A DNA stretch of 8,849 nt from Gallionellaceae bacterium. Lineage in GTDB: Bacteria > Pseudomonadota > Gammaproteobacteria > Burkholderiales > Gallionellaceae. The translations under genes and the position numbers were made by a program. A model generated the notes under the pieces. The model did not search any database. It saw nothing but the letters and a program-made list of their open reading frames with translations, and was not told the origin of the DNA. The stretch is from the NCBI GenBank assembly GCA_030646595.1, contig JAUSKS010000300.1, positions 1 to 8,849 of the forward strand. The letters run 5' to 3'. Shown one piece after another: positions 1 to 7,571 of the stretch; the first letter of the stretch is position 1, and every line of letters starts with the position of its first letter.

Positions 1-1745
<1,745 letters not shown>

Positions 1746-1773
1746 TGTAGTGTCACGTTGTTTTTGTGTCTCC

Positions 1774-1804
1774 AACAAACCCCGCTTCACGCGGGGTTTG
1801 TTTT
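1774..1804 (+). terminator. Intrinsic terminator of groESL
   Basis: A perfect 12-bp stem pairs 1774-1785 (AACAAACCCCGC) with 1791-1802 (GCGGGGTTTGTT), closed by a 5-nt loop TTCAC. The 3' arm merges into a T-rich tract (TTTGTTTT, 1797-1804). It begins 29 bases after the groEL stop and separates the chaperonin operon from the tRNA promoter. On the opposite strand the stem is followed by a poor T-tract, so it would be at best a weak terminator for transcripts arriving from moeA. Confidence 0.93.
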
Positions 1805-1808
1805 GTTG

Positions 1809-1845
1809 CTGACTTAACTGTGATGTTTCATATATAATGCGCGCC
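1809..1845 (+). promoter_or_regulatory. Sigma-70 promoter of tRNA-Phe with GC-rich discriminator
   Basis: A perfect -10 box TATAAT lies at 1833-1838. The best -35 candidate is CTGACT at 1809-1814 (4 of 6 matches to TTGACA) with an 18-bp spacer. The -10 is followed directly by GCGCGCC (1839-1845), a GC-rich discriminator of the kind found at stable-RNA promoters under stringent (ppGpp/DksA) control. The predicted transcript start is near 1845, a few bases before the mature tRNA. The stringent control is inferred from composition only. Confidence 0.75.
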
Positions 1846-1853
1846 TTCGCGTA

Positions 1854-1929
<76 letters not shown>

Positions 1930-1952
1930 ATCGATTTGCTTCTCACACATTA

Positions 1953-3200
1953 TTAAAAAGGCTGCACCACAACATGGTCGCCTGCTTCAACATTTCCTTG
2001 TGCCAACGGTAAAACAATAAAACAATTGGCTTTGCTCATGGAGCTAAGAATTCCTGAACCTTGCTCTCCGGTTGTACGCACTACCCATGCACCATTTTCA
2101 TTCTGGCTGAAAATACCACGCTGAAATTCTGTCCGTCCTGGAATTTTTCGAATCGGGCTGGTGCAGATGGCATTAAAAGTAAATGGTGGCTGTACCGCTT
2201 GCCCCATCAGTTTGCATAAGGCGTCACGTACGAATTGCATGAACGTCACCATCACTGCGACTGGATTGCCGGGTAAACCAAAGAAGTGGCAGGTGCCAAT
2301 TTTTCCGTAAGCCAACGGCCTGCCCGGCTTCATTGCAATTTTCCAGAATACGACCTCGCCGATTTCAGCCAGCAATTGTTTGATGTAATCCGCCTCACCC
2401 ACGGAAACACCACCGCTGGTGATGATGACATCTGCCTGTTGCGCCGCATCCAGCAAAGCTGTCTTGATGCTGGCTCGCTCATCGCGAATGTTGCCCATAT
2501 CCAGAACTTCCACGTTCAATTCGCCCAGCAGGCCGTGCAGTGAATAACGGTTGCTATCGTAGATCTGGCCAGGAGCAAGTGGCGTACCGGGTTGTTGTAA
2601 TTCATCGCCAGTGGAAAAAATAGCCACCTTCAGTTTGCGATATACGGTAACCTCATCAAAGCCGAGTGAGGCCAGCAAACCCATTTGTGCAGGCCGGATA
2701 ATTTGTCCGCACTCCAGCACCTGCGAACCCTGCTGCATATCTTCACCCACCCGGCGAATATTCTGACCACGATGTACCTTGCTGGACAGGGTGATCGTGT
2801 CACCCTCAATGCTTACCTGCTCCTGCATCACCACGCTATCGCAGCCCTTGGGTATCAGTGCGCCGGTCATGATGCGCACACATGCACCCGCAGTCACCAC
2901 TCCTTCAAACGCATGTCCGGCATAGCTGCTGCCTATCACCTGTAAGCGGGTTAAATTGGAAAAGGGCAGGGCATAACCATCCATCGCTGAATAGTCATGT
3001 GGCGGCACATGCAGGGGAGACAACACATCATGCGACAAAGTGCGATGCAGTGCAGTATGCAGACTAACTGTTTCCGTTGCCGTAAGCGGCGTCAAAAATT
3101 GCTGGACAAGTTCGCGCGCTTGCTCCACTGGCATGGATGCAGGATCGTAATCCGGCAAGGCGTCCAGCTGAGATAGGCGAAGATTGCGGGATTTCATCAT
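1953..3200 (-). CDS. moeA: Molybdopterin molybdenumtransferase MoeA
   Basis: This 415-residue cytosolic enzyme inserts molybdate into adenylylated molybdopterin, the last step of basic molybdenum cofactor synthesis; E. coli MoeA is 411. Conserved blocks appear in order: SAMDGYAL (71-78), FSTGDELQQPG (195-205), GQIYDSN (211-217), TSGGVSVGEADY (261-272), WKIAMKPGRPLAYGK (286-300) and GLPGNPVAVMVTF (308-320). These span the MoeA N-terminal/linker region and the MogA-like central domain. The C-terminal domain IV (about 340-415) is present. I place the start at the ATG pair 3200/3197. The frame stays open to a TTG at 3290, but that gives 30 extra residues unlike the family, lacks a ribosome-binding site, and would lie upstream of the candidate transcript start. 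No clear Shine-Dalgarno precedes 3200 either. The gene converges on tRNA-Phe, leaving 23 bases between them. Confidence 0.95.
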   Translation of the reverse strand: MMKSRNLRLSQLDALPDYDPASMPVEQARELVQQFLTPLTATETVSLHTALHRTLSHDVLSPLHVPPHDYSAMDGYALPFSNLTRLQVIGSSYAGHAFEGVVTAGACVRIMTGALIPKGCDSVVMQEQVSIEGDTITLSSKVHRGQNIRRVGEDMQQGSQVLECGQIIRPAQMGLLASLGFDEVTVYRKLKVAIFSTGDELQQPGTPLAPGQIYDSNRYSLHGLLGELNVEVLDMGNIRDERASIKTALLDAAQQADVIITSGGVSVGEADYIKQLLAEIGEVVFWKIAMKPGRPLAYGKIGTCHFFGLPGNPVAVMVTFMQFVRDALCKLMGQAVQPPFTFNAICTSPIRKIPGRTEFQRGIFSQNENGAWVVRTTGEQGSGILSSMSKANCFIVLPLAQGNVEAGDHVVVQPF

Positions 3201-3277
3201 GAGCTTAGCGTGAAGTTTCAATAGTTTATCAAGTAACTCGCTAAATGCGGAAATAAAGGCCTGTTCTTTGCTTCCAT

Positions 3278-3307
3278 AAAATAGAGTCAATGTAAATAAT
3301 TTAACAA
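3278..3307 (-). promoter_or_regulatory. Candidate moeA promoter
   Basis: Reading the minus strand, TTGTTA (3307-3302) and TATTTT (3283-3278) are separated by 18 bases and give 4 of 6 matches each to the sigma-70 boxes. A transcript starting near 3270 would leave about 70 untranslated bases before the ATG at 3200 and would exclude the TTG at 3290. The -35 overlaps the 3303-3316 palindrome. The region is AT-rich, so chance matches are likely. Confidence 0.3.
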
Positions 3308-3316
3308 ATATTTGTT
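3303..3316. repeat. 14-bp perfect palindrome between moeA and the cytochrome gene
   Basis: AACAAATATTTGTT is a gap-free inverted repeat (7 + 7) in the 233-bp spacer between the divergent moeA and diheme cytochrome genes. It overlaps the -35 of the candidate moeA promoter, so it could be an operator. A T-run or hairpin terminator role is unlikely given its AT content. No family was recognised. Confidence 0.3.
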
Positions 3317-3363
3317 TGTTTGGTGTAGAGTTCCTCGCAAGCGAACTTGGTTTACAGGCTCGC

Positions 3364-3372
3364 TGATATAAA
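3364..3372 (+). promoter_or_regulatory. Extended -10 promoter of the diheme cytochrome gene
   Basis: TGATATAAA matches the extended -10 pattern TG-N-TATAAT, with TATAAA at 3367-3372. The -35 at the proper distance is poor. A better-looking TTTACA at 3351-3356 is too close, with only a 10-bp spacer. The predicted start near 3379 leaves a leader of about 55 nt before the ATG at 3434. An 8-bp inverted repeat (AAGTTGAG 3371-3378 with CTCAACTT 3392-3399) straddles the predicted start and could bind a regulator. Confidence 0.4.
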
Positions 3373-3423
3373 GTTGAGCAATAACTTATCCCTCAACTTA
3401 TGCAGTTTTTTCTCACCCTATGA

Positions 3424-3428
3424 AAGGA
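3424..3428 (+). promoter_or_regulatory. Ribosome-binding site fixing the cytochrome start
   Basis: AAGGA lies five bases before ATG 3434. This, together with the signal peptide that begins exactly at this Met, decides the start against the in-frame TTG at 3347, which would add 29 residues and bury the signal peptide. Confidence 0.8.
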
Positions 3429-3433
3429 TTATC

Positions 3434-4792
3434 ATGAAAAACAGCTTCAATAGCCATTGGTTAACCGCCTTGGCTGCTACGTTGCTCACTTGCAGTCCGC
3501 TGATAGCAGCTGCAGAAGAAGATTTCCCGGCGTTGGTCAAGCGTCTACAAGATGCAAAGCCGGGTTTTGCTGATCGTCAACAAAAGCTGTTGACCGAACG
3601 CTACGATATGGCCGACCGTCCGGCGCAGGGCGTAACCATGTCACGCGGCAAAGCAGTGCAGGACGGTACGCGGGTCAAGTTGCCCAAAGGGGTGACGTGG
3701 GAGCAATTGGCTACCCTGTCGCCTGAAGACATCAAGAACAAGAATTTGTGGCCAGCAGGATTTTTTCCCTTGCCACACCCTCATCACGAAGCGGGCGGCA
3801 TGATATTTCCCAAGCAACTTATCGATGAGACCAAGCTGCAAACCGGTCGCGATTTAACGCGCTTTGATCTTGATTTCGATTTGCCCAAGCATTTGCTGCC
3901 TGAATTTCCTGCACCCATTTATTTGACTACACGGCCTGATCTGGGCGACGTATCGCAGGGAAAGCTGGTCACGCTGGATAATTTCTATGGCTTGTTCAAG
4001 AATACCCTCAACCCCAAACAAATCGAAGGTCTGCGGCTACTGGTAACACCTTTCCCGCAAGCCCAGTTCAATGCGACCGACGACCGCCGCAGCTTGCATG
4101 CTCACATAGGCGTAGCGTGTTTTGACTGCCATGCGAACGGGCACACTACTGCTGCGACCCACACCGTCGGCGATATTCGTCCCAATGAACACCGGCATCG
4201 CATTGATACCCCCAGCTTGCGTGGCGTGAATGTACAGCAGTTGTTCGGTTCGCAGCGCGCGCTCAAAACAGTGGAAGACTTCACCGAGTTTGAGCAACGT
4301 GCCGCGTATTTTGACGGCGATCCAGCCCAGGCGACCAACAAAGGGGTGAACATTCTCGAGCGTGGCAGCCAGGTTCATTTCATGAGTGAATTTCAATCCA
4401 TCCTCGATTTCCCGCCCGCCCCCAAGCTCAATATCATGGGCAAACTTGATCCCTCCAAGGCCAGCGAAGCCGAGTTGCGCGGACAAGCGCTGTTCTTTGG
4501 CAAAGCGCAATGTTCCACTTGTCACACACCGCCTTATTACACCGACAACTCCATGCACAACCTGAAGGTGGAACGCTTCTTCAAGGAGAAAATGATTAAC
4601 GGACGCTTGGCCAGTGCCGACGGCCCGATCAAAACCTTTCCCTTGCGTGGTATCAAAGACTCTCCGCCCTATCTGCATGATGACCGTTTATTGACTTTGG
4701 ACGATACCGTGGAATTTTTCAACCTGGTGCTGGAACTCAAACTCAGTGCAGCAGAGAAGAAGGACATCGTCGCCTTTATGCGTCAGCTATAA
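3434..4792 (+). CDS. Exported diheme c-type cytochrome, CCP/MauG superfamily
   Basis: This 452-residue protein has a Sec signal peptide (residues 1-27, predicted cleavage after IAAA), so it acts in the periplasm. Two covalent heme sites are visible: CFDCH at 229-233 and CSTCH at 360-364. After each heme comes a PSLRGV-type or FPLRGI-type turn (260-265 and 402-407), and PPYLHDDRLLTLDDTVEFF lies near 411-429. This arrangement is typical of bacterial diheme cytochrome c peroxidase and MauG relatives. What is unlike classic peroxidases is the roughly 200-residue region before the first heme. It contains a His-rich PHPHH at 114-118 and a conserved-looking block at 150-210 with LPEFPAPIYLTTRPDLGDVS. 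I recall close homologues being carried in databases under the misleading name 'cytochrome B6'. No membrane segment follows the signal peptide, so it is not a b6 protein. Substrate and electron partner are unknown. It has its own promoter and terminator. Confidence 0.88.
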   Translation: MKNSFNSHWLTALAATLLTCSPLIAAAEEDFPALVKRLQDAKPGFADRQQKLLTERYDMADRPAQGVTMSRGKAVQDGTRVKLPKGVTWEQLATLSPEDIKNKNLWPAGFFPLPHPHHEAGGMIFPKQLIDETKLQTGRDLTRFDLDFDLPKHLLPEFPAPIYLTTRPDLGDVSQGKLVTLDNFYGLFKNTLNPKQIEGLRLLVTPFPQAQFNATDDRRSLHAHIGVACFDCHANGHTTAATHTVGDIRPNEHRHRIDTPSLRGVNVQQLFGSQRALKTVEDFTEFEQRAAYFDGDPAQATNKGVNILERGSQVHFMSEFQSILDFPPAPKLNIMGKLDPSKASEAELRGQALFFGKAQCSTCHTPPYYTDNSMHNLKVERFFKEKMINGRLASADGPIKTFPLRGIKDSPPYLHDDRLLTLDDTVEFFNLVLELKLSAAEKKDIVAFMRQL

Positions 4793-4816
4793 CTGCAAAC
4801 CTTCCGCAATAAAAAT

Positions 4817-4853
4817 AACCCAGACTACACCAGATAGGTGTGGGCTGGGTTTT
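4817..4853 (+). terminator. Intrinsic terminator of the diheme cytochrome gene
   Basis: The stem pairs AACCCAG (4817-4823) with CTGGGTT (4845-4851) and CTACACC (4825-4831) with GGTGTGG (4837-4843). It is interrupted by one A/G mismatch and contains one G-U pair, and the loop is AGATA. A short TTTT (4850-4853) ends the 3' arm. It starts 24 bases after the stop codon at 4792. Confidence 0.88.
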
Positions 4854-5070
4854 ACCGTCTCCTCCAGCTACTGCAATACCTCATACCCAATATTTAAGCA
4901 TTGCTGTGGAATCAAATAAATTAAATATCATTAATAATAATTGATTTATTACTTAATTTATATTAAGTTTAGTTTAAGCGAGGGAATGATGTTAAAAAAT
5001 TAACTCAGTATTGTTGAATACCGACAGATACATCCCCCCGCTTAGATGCAAACCCTTCAACGAAAATATT
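4854..5070. other. AT-rich intergenic spacer without a gene
   Basis: No coding frame with a start and ribosome-binding site was seen. Roughly 4909-4980 is strongly AT-rich (AATAAATTAAATATC, TTAATAATAATTGATTT), as expected of a curved or UP-element-like promoter region or an H-NS-type target. I could not pair a convincing -35/-10 for the downstream gene. A run of six C lies at 5034-5039. Confidence 0.5.
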
Positions 5071-5077
5071 TAGGAGA
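5071..5077 (+). promoter_or_regulatory. Ribosome-binding site fixing the delta-60 protein start
   Basis: TAGGAGA is 8 bases from ATG 5086 but only 2 bases from the in-frame GTG at 5080. The spacing favours the ATG. Confidence 0.8.
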
Positions 5078-5085
5078 CAGTGAAC

Positions 5086-6516
5086 ATGTTAACAACTAAA
5101 TGCATCCTCAAGCCGCTCTTGCAATTTGCTCTTGTTTGCACGTACCTGAGCATGGGGGGTATACAGATTGCCCAGGCAGGTGGCACACCCTCGCCAGGGT
5201 CATTGGATACAACTTTTGGCATCAATGGAATTACGCAGACAGATTTTAATAATCTGCAGAATGAGGTTACTCGTGCGACCACGCAAGCGGATGGCAAAAT
5301 TGTCGTGATTGGTTATGATAATAACCTATCTAATACAGCCTATGATTTTGTCGTGGTACGCTATCATCCCAATGGTAGCTTGGATACCAGCTTCGGAACC
5401 AATGGTCGGGTTACCACTGATTTTTATGACCCAAGCATGAGTCTCAGCCCTTGGAACACCGATGTTAATGATTATGCGGAATCTGTAGCAATTCAACCCG
5501 ATGGGAAAATTATCGTGGCTGGCACTACGGCGTACCAGGCCGCAGCTACTGGCTATACATATGGTACAAGTGATTTCGCGCTTGCCCGTTACAACTCCAA
5601 CGGTACATTAGACAGCACGTTCGGCAATGGGGGAAAGTTACGCATTGATTTCGCGGAACTGGGGCAGAGCGATGGCGCTGCCGATTTGCTGATCTTGCCC
5701 AATGGCCAGATACTGGTGGTGGGTACAGCAGTGAATGGTTATGACAGCTCCAGCCAGACTTCCTATACCAGCATTGCCATGATCCGTTTAGATTCAGATG
5801 GAGGAATAGATCGATCTTTCGGAAACCGCGGGAAAACACTTTCCACCAGCAATGAATGGCAAATTGCCAATGCTGTGTTACAGCCCGATGGAAAAATTGT
5901 CGTGGGCGGGCATTACGGTATTAGCTGGAATTATGGCAGAACCCAGGCTGCTGTCGCCCGTTTCAACGCGGATGGTTCGGCAGATAGCAGTTTTGGCACT
6001 AATGGCTATACGATAACCGCCTACCCATCTACCTTTGAATCCTACTTCGCTGAAGTCGCCGTACAGGTATTATCGGATGGTACATTCAAGATTGTCGGAG
6101 TTGGATCTGCTTGGGCATACCTCCCCAATACCGGCGGATTCAGTGATGGCTATGTTTTTACTGCCGCTCGATACAATAGTGACGGGACATTGGATGCCAC
6201 CTTTGACGGCGATGGTTTGGTCGTAACCAATCTTCCTAGGGTGTATCAGGAATATTTTAATAGCCTGATTGTGCAAGCCGATGGAAAGATACTGGCGGGC
6301 GGGGCGTCCACTGGTGTTATTACGCTTATTCGCTATAACGTAGATGGCAGTTTGGATACGCGTTTTGGCAGCAAAGGGATTGCCAGCAGTTCGGCGGTTA
6401 CGGGCTGGTTCAATAAATTATTGTCGGTAGCCAACAATAAAGTCGTCGCAGTGGGTACCATGCAAGGTGGTAGCACCACCTATACGGATCATCTGTTGAC
6501 CCGCTATTTTCAATAG
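5086..6516 (+). CDS. Secreted delta-60 repeat protein, probable seven-bladed beta-propeller
   Basis: This 476-residue protein has a Sec signal peptide (1-31, cleavage predicted after IAQA). The rest is built of the delta-60 repeat. Each unit has a DGKIVVxG-like strand and an RYxxDGSLDxxFGxxG-like strand. The SLDTTFG-type element occurs seven times, starting near bases 5200, 5378, 5605, 5803, 5977, 6187 and 6350, giving spacings of about 54-76 residues. The QADGKIVVIG-type element also occurs seven times. Known delta-60 repeats are about 55-60 residues and are predicted to fold as propeller blades. Seven copies that fill the whole mature protein suggest one closed seven-bladed ring, which is an inference. 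There is no enzyme motif, lipobox, membrane anchor or sorting tail. Function is unknown; surface or extracellular binding is plausible. It appears monocistronic. Start chosen from the ribosome-binding site at 5071-5077. Confidence 0.88.
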   Translation: MLTTKCILKPLLQFALVCTYLSMGGIQIAQAGGTPSPGSLDTTFGINGITQTDFNNLQNEVTRATTQADGKIVVIGYDNNLSNTAYDFVVVRYHPNGSLDTSFGTNGRVTTDFYDPSMSLSPWNTDVNDYAESVAIQPDGKIIVAGTTAYQAAATGYTYGTSDFALARYNSNGTLDSTFGNGGKLRIDFAELGQSDGAADLLILPNGQILVVGTAVNGYDSSSQTSYTSIAMIRLDSDGGIDRSFGNRGKTLSTSNEWQIANAVLQPDGKIVVGGHYGISWNYGRTQAAVARFNADGSADSSFGTNGYTITAYPSTFESYFAEVAVQVLSDGTFKIVGVGSAWAYLPNTGGFSDGYVFTAARYNSDGTLDATFDGDGLVVTNLPRVYQEYFNSLIVQADGKILAGGASTGVITLIRYNVDGSLDTRFGSKGIASSSAVTGWFNKLLSVANNKVVAVGTMQGGSTTYTDHLLTRYFQ

Positions 6517-6555
6517 CGATCTGTTATTTGCAATTTACAATCGGTTCGGATGATC

Positions 6556-6598
6556 TACTGAGAAGACCGATAATCACTGGTTTTCTGTTGTCTCAGTA
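6556..6598 (+). terminator. Possible weak terminator after the delta-60 gene
   Basis: TACTGAGA (6556-6563) pairs perfectly with TCTCAGTA (6591-6598), with partial further pairing inside. The apical loop is long, and only a poor T-tract follows (TTAATCTT, 6599-6606). It is the only candidate 3' end signal for the gene that stops at 6516. Confidence 0.35.
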
Positions 6599-6619
6599 TT
6601 AATCTTGCAACCCATATAG

Positions 6620-6643
6620 TGTGGGCACGTCCGCGTGCCCACA
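6620..6643. repeat. REP-like GC-rich palindrome
   Basis: TGTGGGCACG (6620-6629) and CGTGCCCACA (6634-6643) form a perfect 10-bp inverted repeat around loop TCCG. There is no T-run on either side, so it is not an intrinsic terminator. The GTGGGCACG/CGTGCCCAC theme resembles dispersed extragenic palindromes seen in many proteobacterial genomes. Only one copy exists in this window, so dispersal cannot be shown here. Confidence 0.5.
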
Positions 6644-6733
6644 ATTGCAATGCTGCAAATCTCCTTGTCGCATGCATCGCAAAAAATTATTCCCAGAGCA
6701 ATATTTCATCCCCGCCAGCCCCATGCAACATAC

Positions 6734-6780
6734 TCTACCGATTTGGTGCAAATCGACTCCGTACGCCTTGCATTGGTGCA
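6734..6780 (+). promoter_or_regulatory. Putative NtrC enhancer: two sites 30 bp apart
   Basis: Compared with the NtrC pattern TGCAC-N7-GTGCA, 6734-6750 matches 8 of 10 positions and 6764-6780 matches 7 of 10. Each has a perfect right half inside the shared octamer TTGGTGCA. The centres are 30 bp apart, close to three helical turns, and lie about 118 and 88 bp upstream of the predicted sigma-54 start at 6860. That is a normal enhancer distance. The left halves are degenerate, so this is a prediction. Confidence 0.45.
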
Positions 6781-6833
6781 TGATTCATTTTGCATAGCTG
6801 AAGCATCGCGTTAAATCAGGGCTTCTGTCGAGA

Positions 6834-6849
6834 TGGCATAAGTCTTGCG
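6834..6849 (+). promoter_or_regulatory. Sigma-54 (RpoN) promoter of nasT
   Basis: TGGCATAAGTCTTGCG fits the -24/-12 consensus TGGCAC-N5-TTGCA, with the essential GG at 6835-6836 and GC at 6847-6848 exactly 12 bp apart. Counting from the -12 C, transcription should begin near 6860. That is immediately before the upstream ATG (6861) and 31 bases before ATG 6891. It implies activation by an enhancer-binding protein such as NtrC under nitrogen limitation. Confidence 0.75.
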
Positions 6850-6890
6850 TATGTAAGATTATGAAGCCAGATTTAATCATCCAAGAACAA

Positions 6891-7466
6891 ATGCTGCGGG
6901 TGCTGCTGGTCGAAGCGACCTTGGAGCGCGCGGTCATGCTCAAGCATGCCTTGCATGAGGCGGGCTGCCGCATCGCGGCGCATGTTACGTCCAGTTCGGA
7001 TTTGCCGGGGCTGGTGCATGAGCTCAAGCCGGATATGATTATTCTCGATACCGAATCACCGGATAGAGATACGCTAGAACATCTGTGCGTGATCAGCCGC
7101 GATCAACCGCGACCGATTGTGATGTTTACCAACGATGGCGACAAAACAAAAATTCGCGCGGCGATACAGGCTGGGGTCAGCGTGTATGTGGTGGATGGAC
7201 TCAGGAGCGAACGCTTACGCGCCATCATGGATGTAGCCATCGCGCGCTTCAATGAAATTCAGGGTCTGCGGCATAATCTGGAGCAAGCGGAAAGCCAGCT
7301 GGCCGGGCGCAAGGATGTCGAGCGCGCCAAAGGCATATTGATGAAGCAGCGCGGTTGGTCGGAAGAAGATGCTTATCAGGCATTACGCAAGATGGCCATG
7401 GGCAAAGGAGAAAAACTATCCGAGGTGGCACGGCAAGTAGTGGCGGTGGCGGATTTGCTGGGTTAG
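6891..7466 (+). CDS. nasT: ANTAR-domain transcription antiterminator NasT
   Basis: This 191-residue RNA-binding regulator of nitrate assimilation frees leader RNA from premature termination. Residues 1-125 form a receiver-like domain with LKPDMIILD, where Asp53 is at the phosphoacceptor place, and MFT at 78-80. The usual acidic pair after strand 1 is replaced (LLVEAT), so phosphorylation control is doubtful, as in known NasT. A helical linker runs 121-140. The ANTAR domain is at about 137-190, with VERAKGILMKQRGWSEEDAY and LSEVARQVV. I chose ATG 6891 because family proteins begin MLRxLL and because the sigma-54 start (about 6860) would make ATG 6861 leaderless. The longer form would add MKPDLIIQEQ. 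Its target RNA follows directly in the 173-nt leader before nrtA. The sensor partner NasS is not next to it within the window. Confidence 0.9.
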   Translation: MLRVLLVEATLERAVMLKHALHEAGCRIAAHVTSSSDLPGLVHELKPDMIILDTESPDRDTLEHLCVISRDQPRPIVMFTNDGDKTKIRAAIQAGVSVYVVDGLRSERLRAIMDVAIARFNEIQGLRHNLEQAESQLAGRKDVERAKGILMKQRGWSEEDAYQALRKMAMGKGEKLSEVARQVVAVADLLG

Positions 7467-7498
7467 CCAGGGAGTAAATGAGCATAGTCAGGTAAGCA

Positions 7499-7571
7499 CT
7501 GAGACGGCTCAACGGCGAGTCGGATTCAGATAAATTTTTGGCCAAGTGGCCAGCAGGGGACAAAGGCGTCC
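7499..7571 (+). promoter_or_regulatory. NasT (ANTAR) target leader: two hexaloop hairpins
   Basis: Hairpin P1 spans 7499-7529. CTGA/TCAG closes the base; the adjoining G7503/T7525 can pair as G-U, a small internal loop follows, then CGGCTC (7505-7510) pairs with GAGTCG (7517-7522) around the hexaloop AACGGC (7511-7516). Hairpin P2 spans 7558-7571, with GGAC/GTCC around the hexaloop AAAGGC (7562-7567). Both loops have A at position 1 and G at position 4, the signature described for ANTAR-recognised RNAs. P2 uses bases 7562-7571, which also form the 5' arm of the downstream terminator, so P2 acts as the antiterminator. The linker holds an extra hairpin: TGGCC (7539-7543) with GGCCA (7548-7552), loop AAGT. 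The position right behind nasT makes NasT the obvious ligand. Confidence 0.85.

Larger units (their letters stand above)
6517..6833. other. Intergenic region with no gene
   Basis: No credible coding region was found on either strand. The stretch holds an imperfect stem-loop just after the delta-60 gene (6556-6598), a REP-like GC-rich palindrome (6620-6643), a small TTGCA/TGCAA inverted repeat (6645-6658), and two copies of TTGGTGCA 30 bases apart (6743-6750, 6773-6780). The two TTGGTGCA copies lie upstream of the sigma-54 promoter. Confidence 0.6.

Noticed and set aside
3371..3410. AAGTTGAG/CTCAACTT stem followed by TTTTTT as a terminator or attenuator
   Set aside because: The loop is 13 nt, six bases separate the stem from the T-run, and the predicted transcript starts inside the stem. 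A DNA operator is the only role left open.
4037..4678. Long open frame on the minus strand inside the diheme cytochrome gene
   Set aside because: It is a shadow of a well-supported gene, with no recognisable protein and no ribosome-binding site.
6599..6781. Small minus-strand open frame of 60 codons in the spacer before nasT
   Set aside because: It contains the REP-like palindrome and the TTGGTGCA boxes, has no ribosome-binding site, and its residue composition does not look like a real protein.
7426..7441. TGGCACG near the end of nasT as a second sigma-54 promoter for nrtA
   Set aside because: The bases 12 positions downstream of the GG are AG, not GC, so there is no -12 element. It also lies in conserved ANTAR coding sequence.
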